Notes: generated by a model from the letters alone, not told the origin. A DNA stretch of 64,000 nucleotides from Indolivaga capnocytophagoides DSM 22835 (GCF_000426485.1 NZ_KE384529.1:820422-884421); one strand, 5' to 3'. Shown: positions 1 through 8,745, counted from the first letter of the stretch. Made by a program: numbers and translations.

Positions 1-471
1 ATTTTCGATATATAAGATCTGATCCAGATTGATCTTCTCCATTCTGTATCCCGACTTGATAAATATGCTTGAGGAAGACGATTCCAGCGACTTATCTTTC
101 ACCGAAGATGTCAATTTAAACCACTCCTCTGCTTTATTCGATGCTGCCAGAAATTCGGGATAACTGATCGGTTTCAGCAGATAATCCAAAGCATTCAATC
201 TGAATCCTTCTATTGCATACTGATCGTAAGCTGTAGTAAATATAACCCGTGTACTCTGTGGCAGAGTCTTCGAGAATTCAAGCCCTGTGATCTGCGGCAT
301 ATTCACATCGAGATACAAGAGGTCGATATTTCCGGTACGGATAACCTCCAACGCCTCCAACGGATTCTCGAATGCAGCAACCAATTCAAGATAAGGGGTT
401 TGATTTACATAAGATTTCAGCAGATCGATAGCCAAAGGCTCATCATCTATTATTACACATCTTAGTTTCAT
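1..471 (-). CDS. LytTR-family response regulator (C-terminus cut by window edge)
   Basis: Reading from an ATG at 471-469 the frame is open for 157 codons to the window edge, so the C-terminus is missing. The N-terminus is a classic receiver domain: the acidic pair in VIIDDEPLA near residues 7-13, the phospho-acceptor Asp in LLYLDVNMP near residue 55, a conserved Thr in VIFTTAY and the Lys of DYLLKPIS near residue 105. The visible stretch after about residue 130 (IFIKSGYRMEKINLDQILYIE) matches the start of a LytTR DNA-binding domain. It follows the LytS-type kinase gene by 12 bases on the same strand, so the two form a two-component pair, probably controlling the efflux operon upstream. Family known; target genes inferred. 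Confidence 0.9.
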   Translation of the reverse strand, partial: MKLRCVIIDDEPLAIDLLKSYVNQTPYLELVAAFENPLEALEVIRTGNIDLLYLDVNMPQITGLEFSKTLPQSTRVIFTTAYDQYAIEGFRLNALDYLLKPISYPEFLAASNKAEEWFKLTSSVKDKSLESSSSSIFIKSGYRMEKINLDQILYIEN

Positions 472-483
472 AGTCAGCTATTT

Positions 484-1536
484 TCAGGTAAAATCAATTC
501 GCAGCAAAGTAAAAAAACTATCCGGACGATGCTCGACAATAAATTCATGCTTGCCGGGATATATCAACTCCAAACGCTTAGTAAGATTTGCAAGCCCTAT
601 ACCCGAATTTTTAGCCTCTATCCGGGTATCGACATCAGGCAGGCTGTTTTCTACCGTACACAGTACTCCGGTTTCTTTTTCGACCAGAATCTTAATATCT
701 ATAAAACATTCACCCTTGCTTGTGAGTCCATGCTTAAAAGCATTCTCTATCAACGTCATAAACATGAGAGAAGCAATCATATCATTACTTCCTTTATTTT
801 CGATCATAACATTGAGTCTTACATTCGAACTTACCCTCAATTTCATCAAATCGATATAATTCCGGGTAAATTCGAGTTCTTTTTCTATCGGAACCAGCTT
901 ACGGTCATTGTCATACAACACATAACGGAGCAAATTGCTCAACCGATGTACCGAATCCTGAGCTTTGATCTGGTCTATCGCTATCAGCGAATAAATATTA
1001 TTAAGCGTATTGAACAGGAAATGCGGATTAAGCTGACTCCGTAAATTACGGAGATCGGCCTCCAACTGACCGCTTTTAGCCTGTTCGAACTTGATAGAGT
1101 CTGCATACCAACGGATAGTCATTTTCATAGCAACACTCAGTCCCAAAACAAAAAATATCAGCAGATAGTCCGAAAAAATTCTCATAGCGAAAGGAGGTCC
1201 GGGATGCCTGCCCTCTTTCCGTTCGGTCATCTCGCGTTGAAAAAATTCCGGATGAGGCATCAACAAATCAAGTAATAAAGTCTGCACAAGTAATAATGCG
1301 GTTATCAAAATTATATTTGCCACGAGATATCTTATTACCTGTTTGTTGAATAAAAATTTATCTATAAGATACAGGTAATTGACATAAAACAACACAGCAA
1401 AAATACCCGTTCTCACCATGTACGAAATGTAAGGCCCACTATCGAAAGTACCTTCTTTAGACATGATATAGATAGGTACTAACAATATAATACACCAAAC
1501 AAGAATATGAGAAAATATCTTTATAAAGTTTTTCAT
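484..1536 (-). CDS. LytS/YehU-type sensor histidine kinase
   Basis: About 350 residues. The N-terminal half has four hydrophobic segments (for example FIKIFSHILVWCIILLVPIYI, and two near residues 45-100), followed by a His_kinase domain with the phospho-accepting His in QLNPHFLFNTLNNIYSLI and an HATPase region with the N-box ENAFKHG and a glycine-rich GIGLANL. This is the membrane kinase family that pairs with LytTR regulators, and such a regulator follows 12 bases downstream. A longer reading from a TTG at 1566 is possible, but the ATG at 1536 (MKNFIKIFSH) is preferred because it gives a normal membrane N-terminus. It comes 45 bases after the MacB permease, so it is probably the distal part of the efflux operon. 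Confidence 0.88.
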   Translation of the reverse strand: MKNFIKIFSHILVWCIILLVPIYIMSKEGTFDSGPYISYMVRTGIFAVLFYVNYLYLIDKFLFNKQVIRYLVANIILITALLLVQTLLLDLLMPHPEFFQREMTERKEGRHPGPPFAMRIFSDYLLIFFVLGLSVAMKMTIRWYADSIKFEQAKSGQLEADLRNLRSQLNPHFLFNTLNNIYSLIAIDQIKAQDSVHRLSNLLRYVLYDNDRKLVPIEKELEFTRNYIDLMKLRVSSNVRLNVMIENKGSNDMIASLMFMTLIENAFKHGLTSKGECFIDIKILVEKETGVLCTVENSLPDVDTRIEAKNSGIGLANLTKRLELIYPGKHEFIVEHRPDSFFTLLRIDFT

Positions 1537-1581
1537 TATTATGCTTCTTTTGCTCGTTACAGACAAAGGATCATGTTCTTT

Positions 1582-2802
1582 TTATTCGTACCGCAAAGCA
1601 TCGATAGGATCAAGATCGGCAGCCTTTTTGGCAGGATACCATCCGAAGAATATCCCTGTAGCCGTACATACGATAAACGACAAAACTACTGTATAAACTT
1701 CAATATCGATAGGCCATGACAAAATATTTTTCACTAAAAACGAACTACCTATGCCCAATATAACACCAATCACACCGCCCGTCACACTCAAAAGGATGGC
1801 TTCTATCAGAAACTGCATCAGTATATCCACTCCTTTCGCACCGATGGACATACGCAGCCCGATCTCACGTGTACGTTCTGTTACAGACACATACATAATA
1901 TTCATGATACCGATACCTCCTACCAGAAGAGATATTCCGGCGATACACGCCAGCAACACAGTCATCATTTCGGTAGTAGAACTCATCATGGTGATCAGTT
2001 CTTTTTGCGAGCGTACATTGAAGTCGTCTTCATCATTTGCACCTATCTTATGTCGCTGACGAAGAATAGATTCGATACTCGCTATGGCATCCTCAGTAGC
2101 ATCTTCGCTCACAGCGGATGCCGATATAGACTGGATGTAAGTAATGGCAAGAATACGCTTCTGAACGGTAGTATAAGGAGCGATGATCAGGTCGTCCTGA
2201 TCCATCCCCATCGTATTATCTCCTTTCGAAGTCAGCACACCTATCACTTTAAACGGTATTTTATTAAAGCGGATAGTCTGACCCACCGGATCTTCGCCAT
2301 TCGTAAAAAGATTTTCTACTACGGTCTGTCCTATTACACAGACTTTTGCAGATGTCTTCACTTCTGCTTCGGTAAACATCTCACCTTCAGAAATAGTATA
2401 TTTACGAATATCCAGATACGAGGGATTTACTCCATAGATACTTGTCGGCGAGTTATTTGCTCCGAAGATAACCTGACCCGAAGACGATACTTCGGGCGAA
2501 GCCATGGATATATATTCGGCTTGCTCTTCAATTGCCTTAAAGTCCTCGAGTTTAAGCGTCTGCATACTGCTGGCACTCTGTCTTACTCCGCCGAACTGTC
2601 CTGTTCCGGGACGTATGTTAATCATATTCGATCCCATTGTAGAGATCTGATCCTGTATACTCTTCTTCGACCCCTGTCCTATCGCCAGCATAGATATTAC
2701 GGCCGCCACACCGATAATAATACCAAGCATGGTAAGGAATCCCCGAAACTTATTGCCGCTCAGGGCTCGCAGAGCTATCTTAAATAGATTGACTAAATTC
2801 AT
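1582..2802 (-). CDS. macB: MacB-like ABC transporter permease
   Basis: A 406-residue inner-membrane permease of the FtsX/MacB family. It begins with MNLVNLFKIALRALSGNKFRG followed by a first membrane segment (FLTMLGIIIGVAAVISMLAIG), then a large MacB periplasmic domain (about residues 50-250), then three C-terminal membrane segments including GISLLVGGIGIMNIMYVSVTERTREIGLR, which is diagnostic for the family. In Bacteroidetes the permease and ATPase of MacB are often separate proteins, as here: the ATPase gene ends 21 bases upstream. With the MacA adaptor and TolC in the same operon it should form a tripartite exporter; substrate unknown. Confidence 0.9.
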   Translation of the reverse strand: MNLVNLFKIALRALSGNKFRGFLTMLGIIIGVAAVISMLAIGQGSKKSIQDQISTMGSNMINIRPGTGQFGGVRQSASSMQTLKLEDFKAIEEQAEYISMASPEVSSSGQVIFGANNSPTSIYGVNPSYLDIRKYTISEGEMFTEAEVKTSAKVCVIGQTVVENLFTNGEDPVGQTIRFNKIPFKVIGVLTSKGDNTMGMDQDDLIIAPYTTVQKRILAITYIQSISASAVSEDATEDAIASIESILRQRHKIGANDEDDFNVRSQKELITMMSSTTEMMTVLLACIAGISLLVGGIGIMNIMYVSVTERTREIGLRMSIGAKGVDILMQFLIEAILLSVTGGVIGVILGIGSSFLVKNILSWPIDIEVYTVVLSFIVCTATGIFFGWYPAKKAADLDPIDALRYE

Positions 2803-2823
2803 ATTTTTTCGGTTTTGGTACGG

Positions 2824-3588
2824 CTAGTCTTCTTTTGGAAGCAGAGCCAAAGCTTCTTTTGCCGATTTAATATTATCATTGTACGTATCTTCCTTGATAC
2901 GTCCGTCACGAATAACAATATTACGGCTGCTGAAATGCGCCAGTTCGGGATTGTGTGTCACGAAGATAATGGTACGGTGTTCTTCTCTATATAATCGCTG
3001 CAATAGCGTGAGAATCTCGAACGAAGTACGTGTATCAAGGTTACCGGTAGCCTCATCGGCCAGAATTATCACCGGTTCATTAACCAAGGCACGTGCTATT
3101 GCCACACGCTGTTGCTGACCTCCCGACATCTGATTCGATTTATGGTTGAGACGGTCGCCCAGCCCTACATCCTGCAAAGCCTTTACAGCTCTGGCTCGAC
3201 GTTCTTTTGCCGATACAGACGAATTATACATCAAGGGAAGCTCTACATTCTCCACGGCAGTGGTTTTTGCCAGCAAATTGTAAGATTGAAAGATAAACCC
3301 GATCTTACGGTTACGCAATGTAGCACGGTCGTTTTTCCCCATGGTACGCACCGATACTCCATCGAGATAATATTCGCCCAGTGTAGGAGTATCGAGGCAG
3401 CCAATTATATTAAGAAGAGTAGATTTTCCGGAACCACTTGTTCCCATGATGGTAACGAATTCTCCTTCGTAGATACAGAAATCGACACCACGCAAAGCAT
3501 GTACCGTTTCTTCTCCGACGACAAAGTCCCGTTTCAGATTTTCGACTCTTATTATTTCTTTTGCCATTTCGTTATTTTTACGTCTCAT
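2824..3588 (-). CDS. MacB/LolD-type ABC transporter ATP-binding protein
   Basis: A 254-residue ATPase with Walker A GTSGSGKST near residue 50, Q-loop FIFQSYNLL, signature MSGGQQQRVAIARAL, Walker B VIILADEATGNLD and the H-loop IIFVTHNPE. These match the MacB/LolD subfamily that works with FtsX-type permeases, and the permease gene follows. The annotated ATG at 3588 lies ten bases after a palindromic repeat; an internal ATG at 3567 (MAKEIIRVENL) fits the usual family N-terminus and is an equally good start. The role as efflux motor rests on the neighbouring MacA and TolC genes. Confidence 0.9.
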   Translation of the reverse strand: MRRKNNEMAKEIIRVENLKRDFVVGEETVHALRGVDFCIYEGEFVTIMGTSGSGKSTLLNIIGCLDTPTLGEYYLDGVSVRTMGKNDRATLRNRKIGFIFQSYNLLAKTTAVENVELPLMYNSSVSAKERRARAVKALQDVGLGDRLNHKSNQMSGGQQQRVAIARALVNEPVIILADEATGNLDTRTSFEILTLLQRLYREEHRTIIFVTHNPELAHFSSRNIVIRDGRIKEDTYNDNIKSAKEALALLPKED

Positions 3589-3597
3589 TACTAAACC

Positions 3598-3612
3598 AAG
3601 GTCTCAGACCTT
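3598..3612. repeat. Palindromic repeat, perfect core copy
   Basis: AAGGTCTCAGACCTT, a perfect 15-base dyad. On the minus strand the TAA stop of the HMA-like gene (3613-3611) merges into its first bases, and the ATPase ATG follows ten bases later. Confidence 0.9.
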
Positions 3613-4039
3613 AGTGTTTCTCACCCTGCGGTCTCTGCTGATTCTCAGACCTATTCTTATCGCTATAAGTATTTTTACCTGTGGAATGACCCGATTTACG
3701 ATCTTCGAAGTCTCCGGGAGTCCCCCATTTGTTGAAAGATTTTTTCAGCTTATCCTTTGTATTCTTTTTACTGTCAAATTTTACAGTTATAGACGAACCA
3801 CCCAGATTGATCTGTACATCTTTTACGCCCGACAGTTTAAGTATTTTCTTTCTTAATGCTTCTTCCGACAATTTATTCTTTGTAAAATAGTATACTTCGG
3901 TAGAATACTGATCCGAATTGTTCTTTACTGTTTTCTTCGCCTGCTCTTTTTGCTGAGGCTGTGGTTGATGTTGAGCATCAACTACTACAGTTGTAGATAA
4001 ACACAGGCTTAATAATGCGATTCCGTATATTTTTCTCAT
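3611..4039 (-). CDS. Small secreted HMA-fold-like protein
   Basis: 142 residues with a clear signal peptide (MRKIYGIALLSLCLSTTVVVDAQ). Residues about 45-105 (VYYFTKNKLSEEALRKKILKLSGVKDVQINLGGSSITVKFD) have the beta-alpha-beta-beta pattern of a heavy-metal-associated domain, but the metal-binding CxxC is absent, so metal binding cannot be assumed. The tail is basic and hydrophilic (SGHSTGKNTYSDKNRSENQQ). It sits between MacA and the MacB ATPase in the efflux operon, suggesting a periplasmic accessory or ligand-sensing role, which is inference. Part of the C-terminal coding region (3643-3655) resembles the palindromic repeat family. Function unknown. Confidence 0.7.
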   Translation of the reverse strand: MRKIYGIALLSLCLSTTVVVDAQHQPQPQQKEQAKKTVKNNSDQYSTEVYYFTKNKLSEEALRKKILKLSGVKDVQINLGGSSITVKFDSKKNTKDKLKKSFNKWGTPGDFEDRKSGHSTGKNTYSDKNRSENQQRPQGEKH

Positions 4040-4054
4040 TTTATTTATTTCTTT

Positions 4055-4067
4055 AGGTCTCAGACCT
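4055..4067. repeat. Palindromic repeat, core copy
   Basis: AGGTCTCAGACCT, a perfect 13-base dyad lying 15 bases upstream of the ATG of the HMA-like gene, in the gap after macA. Confidence 0.9.
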
Positions 4068-4081
4068 GTTTTTATTATTGT

Positions 4082-5302
4082 TTATTTTTTCTTATTATTT
4101 CCCCCCGGAGGTTTTGGCATAAACGGACTCGATTCGCCTCCAGCCTGAGCTTCTGCACTAACTTCGCCTTTCTGGTTCTGTGATAATCCTGTAACAACTT
4201 CTTCTCCACCGCTCAAACCTTGAGTTATAGAAGTATGTACCCCGTCTGTAACACCAATAGTGACCAGATGCGCCGACAGAGAATTACCGGATTTGACCCA
4301 TACAACCTTTTGTTTCGGATTTTTTGCATCGACTGTAACGGGCTGCCCTACCTGAATATCTTTCATACCTTTCATTAATTCCGTATCGGGATTGAAACGA
4401 AGAGCTTTAGCCGGAACCAATAATATACCGCTCTCTTCCATTGTATAAATATTCACACTGGCGGTAAGTCCTGGTTTCAATTTGAGGTCGGGGTTCGGAG
4501 CTTCAATCACCACTTCGTAAGTTACAACGTTAGATGTAGTTGTAGCTTCAAGACGTACTTGTACTACTTTTCCTTCGAACTGATCATCTGGATAAGCATC
4601 TACCGTAAACGAGACTCTCTGTCCCTCCTTCACACCGCCTATATCCGCTTCATCTACATTAGCAATCACACGCATTTTGGTCAAATCATTGGCAATTGTA
4701 AACAGTGTCGGCGTACTGAATGATGCTGCTACAGTCTGTCCTTCTTCCACAGCACGTGAGATAACCACCCCGTCTATAGTCGAATAAATAGTAGCATATC
4801 CCAGATTGGTACGGGCTTTCAGAACTGCGGCTCCAGATGATGTTACGGCAAGTTTTGCAGTTTTATAATTAGTTTCGGCTGTTTCCCAATCGGCTTTGCT
4901 TATCGCCTGTTTGTTCCATAGCTCTTTCTGACGATTATAAGTCCGCTCGGTATTAGCTAGTTCCACCTGTTTGGTCTGTAAGGTTGCCTGAGCGTTTTCG
5001 AGTTCCGATTGCAAGATATTTTTATCAAGTTCGGCTAGTATATCTCCTTTTTTCACCACCGAATTGTAGTCTACATACAGCTTCGAGATAACTCCTGACA
5101 CCTGTGTACCGACTTCGACCAAAGTAATGGGCTCGACAGTTCCGGTAGCTGTTACCGAGGTCGAGATATCTCCTTTTTCGGCTTTTGCCGTATCCAGTTT
5201 CATCTGCGATTTCTGTCCTTTCGGTATGAGCAAATAAATACCAGCAACGACAGCCAGCACAACCAATGCTACGATCAGGTATTTCTTTTTGTTCTTATTC
5301 AT
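4082..5302 (-). CDS. macA: MacA-like periplasmic adaptor subunit
   Basis: A 406-residue membrane-fusion protein. It starts with an N-terminal membrane anchor (KKYLIVALVVLAVVAGIYLLIP), then a biotinyl-lipoyl-like half motif (VTATGTVEPITLVEVGTQVSGVISKLYVDYNSVVKKGDILAELD), a coiled-coil hairpin at about residues 110-175 (LQTKQVELANTERTYNRQKELW), the second lipoyl half (IYSTIDGVVISRAVEEGQTV) and beta-barrel domains. The tail is Gly/Pro/Lys-rich. It lies between TolC and the MacB genes, so it should bridge the MacB permease and TolC across the periplasm. Strong family match; exported substrate unknown. Confidence 0.92.
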   Translation of the reverse strand: MNKNKKKYLIVALVVLAVVAGIYLLIPKGQKSQMKLDTAKAEKGDISTSVTATGTVEPITLVEVGTQVSGVISKLYVDYNSVVKKGDILAELDKNILQSELENAQATLQTKQVELANTERTYNRQKELWNKQAISKADWETAETNYKTAKLAVTSSGAAVLKARTNLGYATIYSTIDGVVISRAVEEGQTVAASFSTPTLFTIANDLTKMRVIANVDEADIGGVKEGQRVSFTVDAYPDDQFEGKVVQVRLEATTTSNVVTYEVVIEAPNPDLKLKPGLTASVNIYTMEESGILLVPAKALRFNPDTELMKGMKDIQVGQPVTVDAKNPKQKVVWVKSGNSLSAHLVTIGVTDGVHTSITQGLSGGEEVVTGLSQNQKGEVSAEAQAGGESSPFMPKPPGGNNKKK

Positions 5303-5351
5303 TGTTTCTTTATTATGTAAATGTTAGTATTCAATCATCTGTTCCAGCATT

Positions 5352-5368
5352 AAGGACTCAGAGCTATT
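5352..5368. repeat. Decayed palindromic repeat remnant
   Basis: AAGGACTCAGAGCTATT differs at a few positions from the core AAGGTCTCAGACCTTTT. It lies in the tolC-macA gap, where intact copies are found in neighbouring gaps. Assignment to the family is inference. Confidence 0.4.
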
Positions 5369-5373
5369 GTCAC

Positions 5374-6699
5374 TTATAACGATATTTCCTGCCCTTGATA
5401 GAAATTCAATAATTTCAGGCTCAGCAAGGCAGTATACTTTGCTTGTAAAAGATTCTGTAAAGCATTGGTATAATTGTTCTTTTCGGTAGTCAGTTCTACC
5501 GTATTACGCATTCCCAGATTGAATTGTTCCTGCACCAGCTCGTAGCTCAAACGGGTAGAATTCAACTGATCTTTGGCTGCGATGTATTTGCTTTGAGCCG
5601 AAACCACATCCTGATACAATCCTTCTATCGTTTTCAGTAAAGTTTTCTGAGTATCCAGCAGTTCTAATTCAGCTGTACGGATATCAAGATCAGCTTTCTG
5701 TACATTCGATTTATTCTGCCTGTTGTCGAAAATAGGTATGCTGACCGACACTCCTATACTCTGATTGAAATTACGATCCAACTGTGTAAAGAACGAAGGC
5801 GACTGATTATAGATATTTCCTGTTCCGATACTTCCGGTAAGAGATACAGTGGGTAAATATCCCGACTTAGCCGTTTTCTTTGACAGATTAGCAATATCAA
5901 TTCCGAGTTTACTGTTTTTGATTTCGGGCATTATAGCAAGAGCAGTACTGTAAACATCACGTTTGGATGCCACCATCTGCAACACTTCATCATCGCCGAC
6001 TTCCGGAAAAGCCACCTCAAAATCTACGTCCTGATCTAGTTCCAGTAACTGTTTCAACTGAAGTTTATAATTATCATACGAATTCTGAGCCAACACTAAA
6101 TTATACTTATCAGACGAATACTGAGCTTCCACCTGCGCATACTCGCTTCGAGTAGTACTTCCTGCATCAAGAAATATTTTAGCTTGTTTAAGTTCGGCTT
6201 CGGATGTTGCAACGATATTTTCGTTGTTTTTAATCGACTCACGTGTATAAAGCATCTGCAAGTAAGCCTGAGTGATGGATATTTCAATCGAATTCTGTAA
6301 TTCCTGAGTCGTTAAATCCTGTGCCGACTTTTTCATTTGTGCCGTTTTGATAGCATCCCTGTTGCGGTTTCCGTTATAAACCGTAACACTAGCATTAAGA
6401 GAATACTCTCCTGCAAAAGTTTGCTCGTACTTGTAATCGCCATTACTATTGGCCACCTGCGAATTGGCAAGCCTCTGCGACACACTTCCCGTAAGACTAG
6501 GAAACAGTGCAGCTTTCGATTGCAGTACATCCACGCTATAGCTTTCGGCCGATACTTGCGATTTTTGTACCTGAATGTTTTGTTGTCTGGCATATTCGAT
6601 ACACAACCTCAATGTCCATGCCTCCTGAGCTTTAATCCCGGAAGCAAATAAACAGCCGATCGTTGCAAGAAATGCAAAGACAATATAAGTCCTTTTCAT
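5374..6699 (-). CDS. tolC: TolC-family outer membrane efflux protein
   Basis: 441 residues with a signal peptide (MKRTYIVFAFLATIGCLFASGIKAQ) and the duplicated OEP helical-barrel pattern: AWTLRLCIEYARQQNIQVQKSQ at the mature N-terminus and long amphipathic helices around residues 140-230 and 330-420 (LELLDTQKTLLKTIEGLYQDVVSAQSK). It is the outer-membrane channel of the tripartite exporter with MacA and MacB encoded downstream. A palindromic repeat stands 18 bases upstream of its ATG. Length and repeats are normal for the family. Confidence 0.92.
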   Translation of the reverse strand: MKRTYIVFAFLATIGCLFASGIKAQEAWTLRLCIEYARQQNIQVQKSQVSAESYSVDVLQSKAALFPSLTGSVSQRLANSQVANSNGDYKYEQTFAGEYSLNASVTVYNGNRNRDAIKTAQMKKSAQDLTTQELQNSIEISITQAYLQMLYTRESIKNNENIVATSEAELKQAKIFLDAGSTTRSEYAQVEAQYSSDKYNLVLAQNSYDNYKLQLKQLLELDQDVDFEVAFPEVGDDEVLQMVASKRDVYSTALAIMPEIKNSKLGIDIANLSKKTAKSGYLPTVSLTGSIGTGNIYNQSPSFFTQLDRNFNQSIGVSVSIPIFDNRQNKSNVQKADLDIRTAELELLDTQKTLLKTIEGLYQDVVSAQSKYIAAKDQLNSTRLSYELVQEQFNLGMRNTVELTTEKNNYTNALQNLLQAKYTALLSLKLLNFYQGQEISL

Positions 6700-6717
6700 A
6701 TGCTGATAGTTGTAATT

Positions 6718-6795
6718 AGGTCTCAGACCTTTTATTGATATTTGTTAAGTAAATTGATTAAAGTCTGTTATCAACAGAATATATCAGTTATACTT
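6718..6795 (+). repeat. Palindromic repeat with extended arm
   Basis: Core AGGTCTCAGACCT at 6718-6730, followed by TTTATTG, a GTAAGTAAAT-like block, a AAAGTCTGTTAT block and an AATATATCAG block in the order seen in the long copies at 7585, 13544 and 57064. It fills most of the gap between the Spy-like gene and tolC. The right boundary is approximate. Confidence 0.75.
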
Positions 6796-6818
6796 GCTTT
6801 TGCTTACATGTACCGCGG

Positions 6819-7400
6819 TTAAAATCCTCCACCGTCCATAGGCATATCGGGAGGAGTTCCACCGCCAAAATCATCATCGGGTCGCTGAGTATTCTCTCTC
6901 CGCTGTGGCCTGCTACCTTGCTTATGTCCTCCTTTAAACTCTATTTCGGCTTTTTTATCCGCAAACACCTGATATTGGTCGGGCTCTAATATCGAGCGGT
7001 ATTTTTTATCGGCTTTCGCCTTTATCTTCTCAATTTTTTCATCTATTTTCTGAGTCTGCTTATCGAGCTTTGCCTTTTCTTTTTCGGATAGCTGCTCGGG
7101 TCTTCCGGCACTCATATGCAGTTCTCTTTTCTTATCCATCTGAGCCATCACATCTTTACGCTCGGCAGTTGCTGCCTTCACTAACTTTTCACGCTGCTCG
7201 GAAGTCAATCCCGGTATTTCAGGAAACTTCAGAATCCCTATTTCTCCAGAATCTCCAAATTGTGTACGATCCATGCCTCCTTGTCCTCTCATTGGCGGAC
7301 GTCCACCGTGGGCACCTCCCATAGGCGGCTGAGCCTCCATACTTACAAAAACAGCTAAAGCTGCCAATACTACAAGAATCTTTTTCATTTTTTTGTGCAT
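6819..7400 (-). CDS. Spy/CpxP-like periplasmic protein
   Basis: 193 residues: signal peptide (MKKILVVLAALAVFVSMEA), a Gly/Pro/Met-rich region (PPMGGAHGGRPPMRGQGGM), then a helical, highly charged segment with the LTSEQREKL motif of Spy/LTXXQ proteins (residues about 60-160), ending in another Gly-rich tail with DDDFGGG. Family members are periplasmic chaperones or metal/envelope-stress sensors. As the first gene after a good promoter it may be the head of the efflux operon. An ATG at 7388 (MKKILVV) is an equally plausible start. No Cys residues are present. Confidence 0.7.
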   Translation of the reverse strand: MHKKMKKILVVLAALAVFVSMEAQPPMGGAHGGRPPMRGQGGMDRTQFGDSGEIGILKFPEIPGLTSEQREKLVKAATAERKDVMAQMDKKRELHMSAGRPEQLSEKEKAKLDKQTQKIDEKIEKIKAKADKKYRSILEPDQYQVFADKKAEIEFKGGHKQGSRPQRRENTQRPDDDFGGGTPPDMPMDGGGF

Positions 7401-7402
7401 TT

Positions 7403-7416
7403 AAGGTCTTAGACCT
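7403..7416. repeat. Palindromic repeat, core copy
   Basis: AAGGTCTTAGACCT, dyad with central T. It lies in the transcribed leader of the Spy-like gene, between the promoter and the ATG. Confidence 0.85.
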
Positions 7417-7426
7417 GTTTTTTATT

Positions 7427-7458
7427 CAAATGTAAGAGAGGATGAAAAAGTCGGCAAT
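7427..7458 (-). promoter_or_regulatory. Bacteroidetes-type promoter of the efflux operon
   Basis: On the minus strand ATTG (7458-7455) is followed after 20 bases by TACATTTG (7434-7427), a close match to the TTTG / TAnnTTTG pattern. Transcription would begin near 7420, so the palindrome at 7403-7416 would be in the mRNA leader. Confidence 0.65.
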
Positions 7459-7535
7459 GAAAATCGACAGATAGGGATTTTTAATCGACAAATAGCAAAA
7501 ACTTCAAAGCAAAAAAATAGATGTTCATTTTTCGG

Positions 7536-7566
7536 TTGTCAAACATCACAGATATCCATACTTTTA
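7536..7566 (+). promoter_or_regulatory. Candidate promoter of ada
   Basis: TTG at 7536-7538, 20-base spacer, TACTTTTA at 7559-7566 (one base off TAnnTTTG). It would give a leader of about 110 bases consisting of the repeat at 7585-7682. Confidence 0.5.
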
Positions 7567-7584
7567 CAGCAGATCAGTTGTTAT

Positions 7585-7682
7585 AAGGTTTCAGTCCTAA
7601 TTTATTGCTTTGGCATGTAAAATAGCCAAAGTCTGTTATAAACTAAACGTATATCATTAAATACTTACCCTTACTTATAAAT
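7585..7682 (+). repeat. Full-length (about 98 bp) repeat forming the ada leader
   Basis: Decayed left dyad (AAGGTTTCAGTCCT), then a perfect inner inverted repeat CTTTGGC ... GCCAAAG, CTGTTATAAACT, TATATCATTAAATACTT and a tail CTTATAAAT that ends exactly at the ada ATG. The inner stem pairs by C:G where the copy at 57064 pairs by T:A, i.e. a compensatory change. Confidence 0.8.
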
Positions 7683-8720
7683 ATGAACAAAGACGATATA
7701 TTTTATAAAGCCCTGATAGAAAAAGACAGTTCTTTTGAGGGAACATTTATAGCCGGTATAAAAACAACGGGAATATTCTGTCGTCCCAGCTGTACAGCCC
7801 GGAAACCAAAACGGGAGAACGTTGAGTTTTTCGAATCGACAAAAGAAGCTATACTCAAAGGATACAGAGCATGCAAAATCTGTCATCCGATGGAAACATA
7901 CGGAAAAACGCCCGACTATATACAGAAAGTATTGAACGCTCTATACTCCCACCCCAATCAGAAACTGAAGGACTGGGATATACGTAGACTGGGCATAGAA
8001 CCGAGTCAGGTGCGCAGGTGGTTTTTACGCAATCATGGAATCACTTTCCATGCTTACCAACGAATGTTCAGAATCAATCAGGCATTCCATAAATACAAAG
8101 AAGGGGACAGTGTTACAGATATTGCCTTCGAATCGGGGTATGAATCACTCAGTGGATTTACCGACTCATTCAAAAAATTGATAGGCACTTCTCCACAGAA
8201 AAGCATCGACAATAAAATTATTAACCTAACACGTATCGAAACTCCTCTGGGAACGATGATAGCCTGTGCTACGGATAAAGGAATCTGTCTGCTCGAATTC
8301 TCAGACAGGAAGATGCTCGAAACTGAGTTTAAACACCTTACAAAATCATTAAAGGCTCCTATCGTACAAGGAGACAATATCCATTTCAATGCCCTGAGAT
8401 TGCAGTTAGATGCGTATTTCGACGGAAAGCTCAAATCGTTCGATATACCGTTGGATATGGTCGGAACTACTTTTCAAAAGCAGGTGTGGGATATTCTGCT
8501 CGAAATACCTTACGGTACAACCGCATCCTATGCGGAACAAGCTAAAAAATCAGGCAACCCTTCAGCGGTGAGGGCTGTGGCAAGAGCAAACGGCATGAAT
8601 AAAATATCTATCATCATTCCATGCCACAGAGTAATCGGCTCGGACGGTTCTCTGACTGGTTATGGTGGAGGGCTATGGCGAAAAAAGAAATTGCTTGAAC
8701 TAGAAACTGCGAATTCTTAA
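7683..8720 (+). CDS. ada: Ada: methyl-DNA repair protein and transcriptional activator
   Basis: 345 residues with three parts: an Ada zinc/methylphosphotriester domain (residues about 5-75, Cys in GIFCRPSC and ACKICHP), an AraC-type helix-turn-helix region (about 90-180, YQRMFRINQAFHKYKEGDSVTDIAFESGYESLSGFTDSFKKLIGTSP) and a C-terminal O6-alkylguanine transferase domain with active-site PCHRVIGSDGSLTGYGGGLWRKKKLLELE. The protein removes methyl groups from DNA and, once methylated on the N-terminal Cys, activates alkylation-response genes. It stands alone between a Spy-type operon and a terminator. Its 5' leader is a full copy of the repeat family. Confidence 0.95.
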   Translation: MNKDDIFYKALIEKDSSFEGTFIAGIKTTGIFCRPSCTARKPKRENVEFFESTKEAILKGYRACKICHPMETYGKTPDYIQKVLNALYSHPNQKLKDWDIRRLGIEPSQVRRWFLRNHGITFHAYQRMFRINQAFHKYKEGDSVTDIAFESGYESLSGFTDSFKKLIGTSPQKSIDNKIINLTRIETPLGTMIACATDKGICLLEFSDRKMLETEFKHLTKSLKAPIVQGDNIHFNALRLQLDAYFDGKLKSFDIPLDMVGTTFQKQVWDILLEIPYGTTASYAEQAKKSGNPSAVRAVARANGMNKISIIIPCHRVIGSDGSLTGYGGGLWRKKKLLELETANS

Positions 8721-8745
8721 ATTAACAAACGGCAACTATATAAAA

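Noticed and set aside
2005-2787. A 260-codon open frame opposite the MacB permease
   Set aside because: It is antisense to a well-conserved gene, has no family pattern and low-complexity composition; it is a shadow of the real frame.
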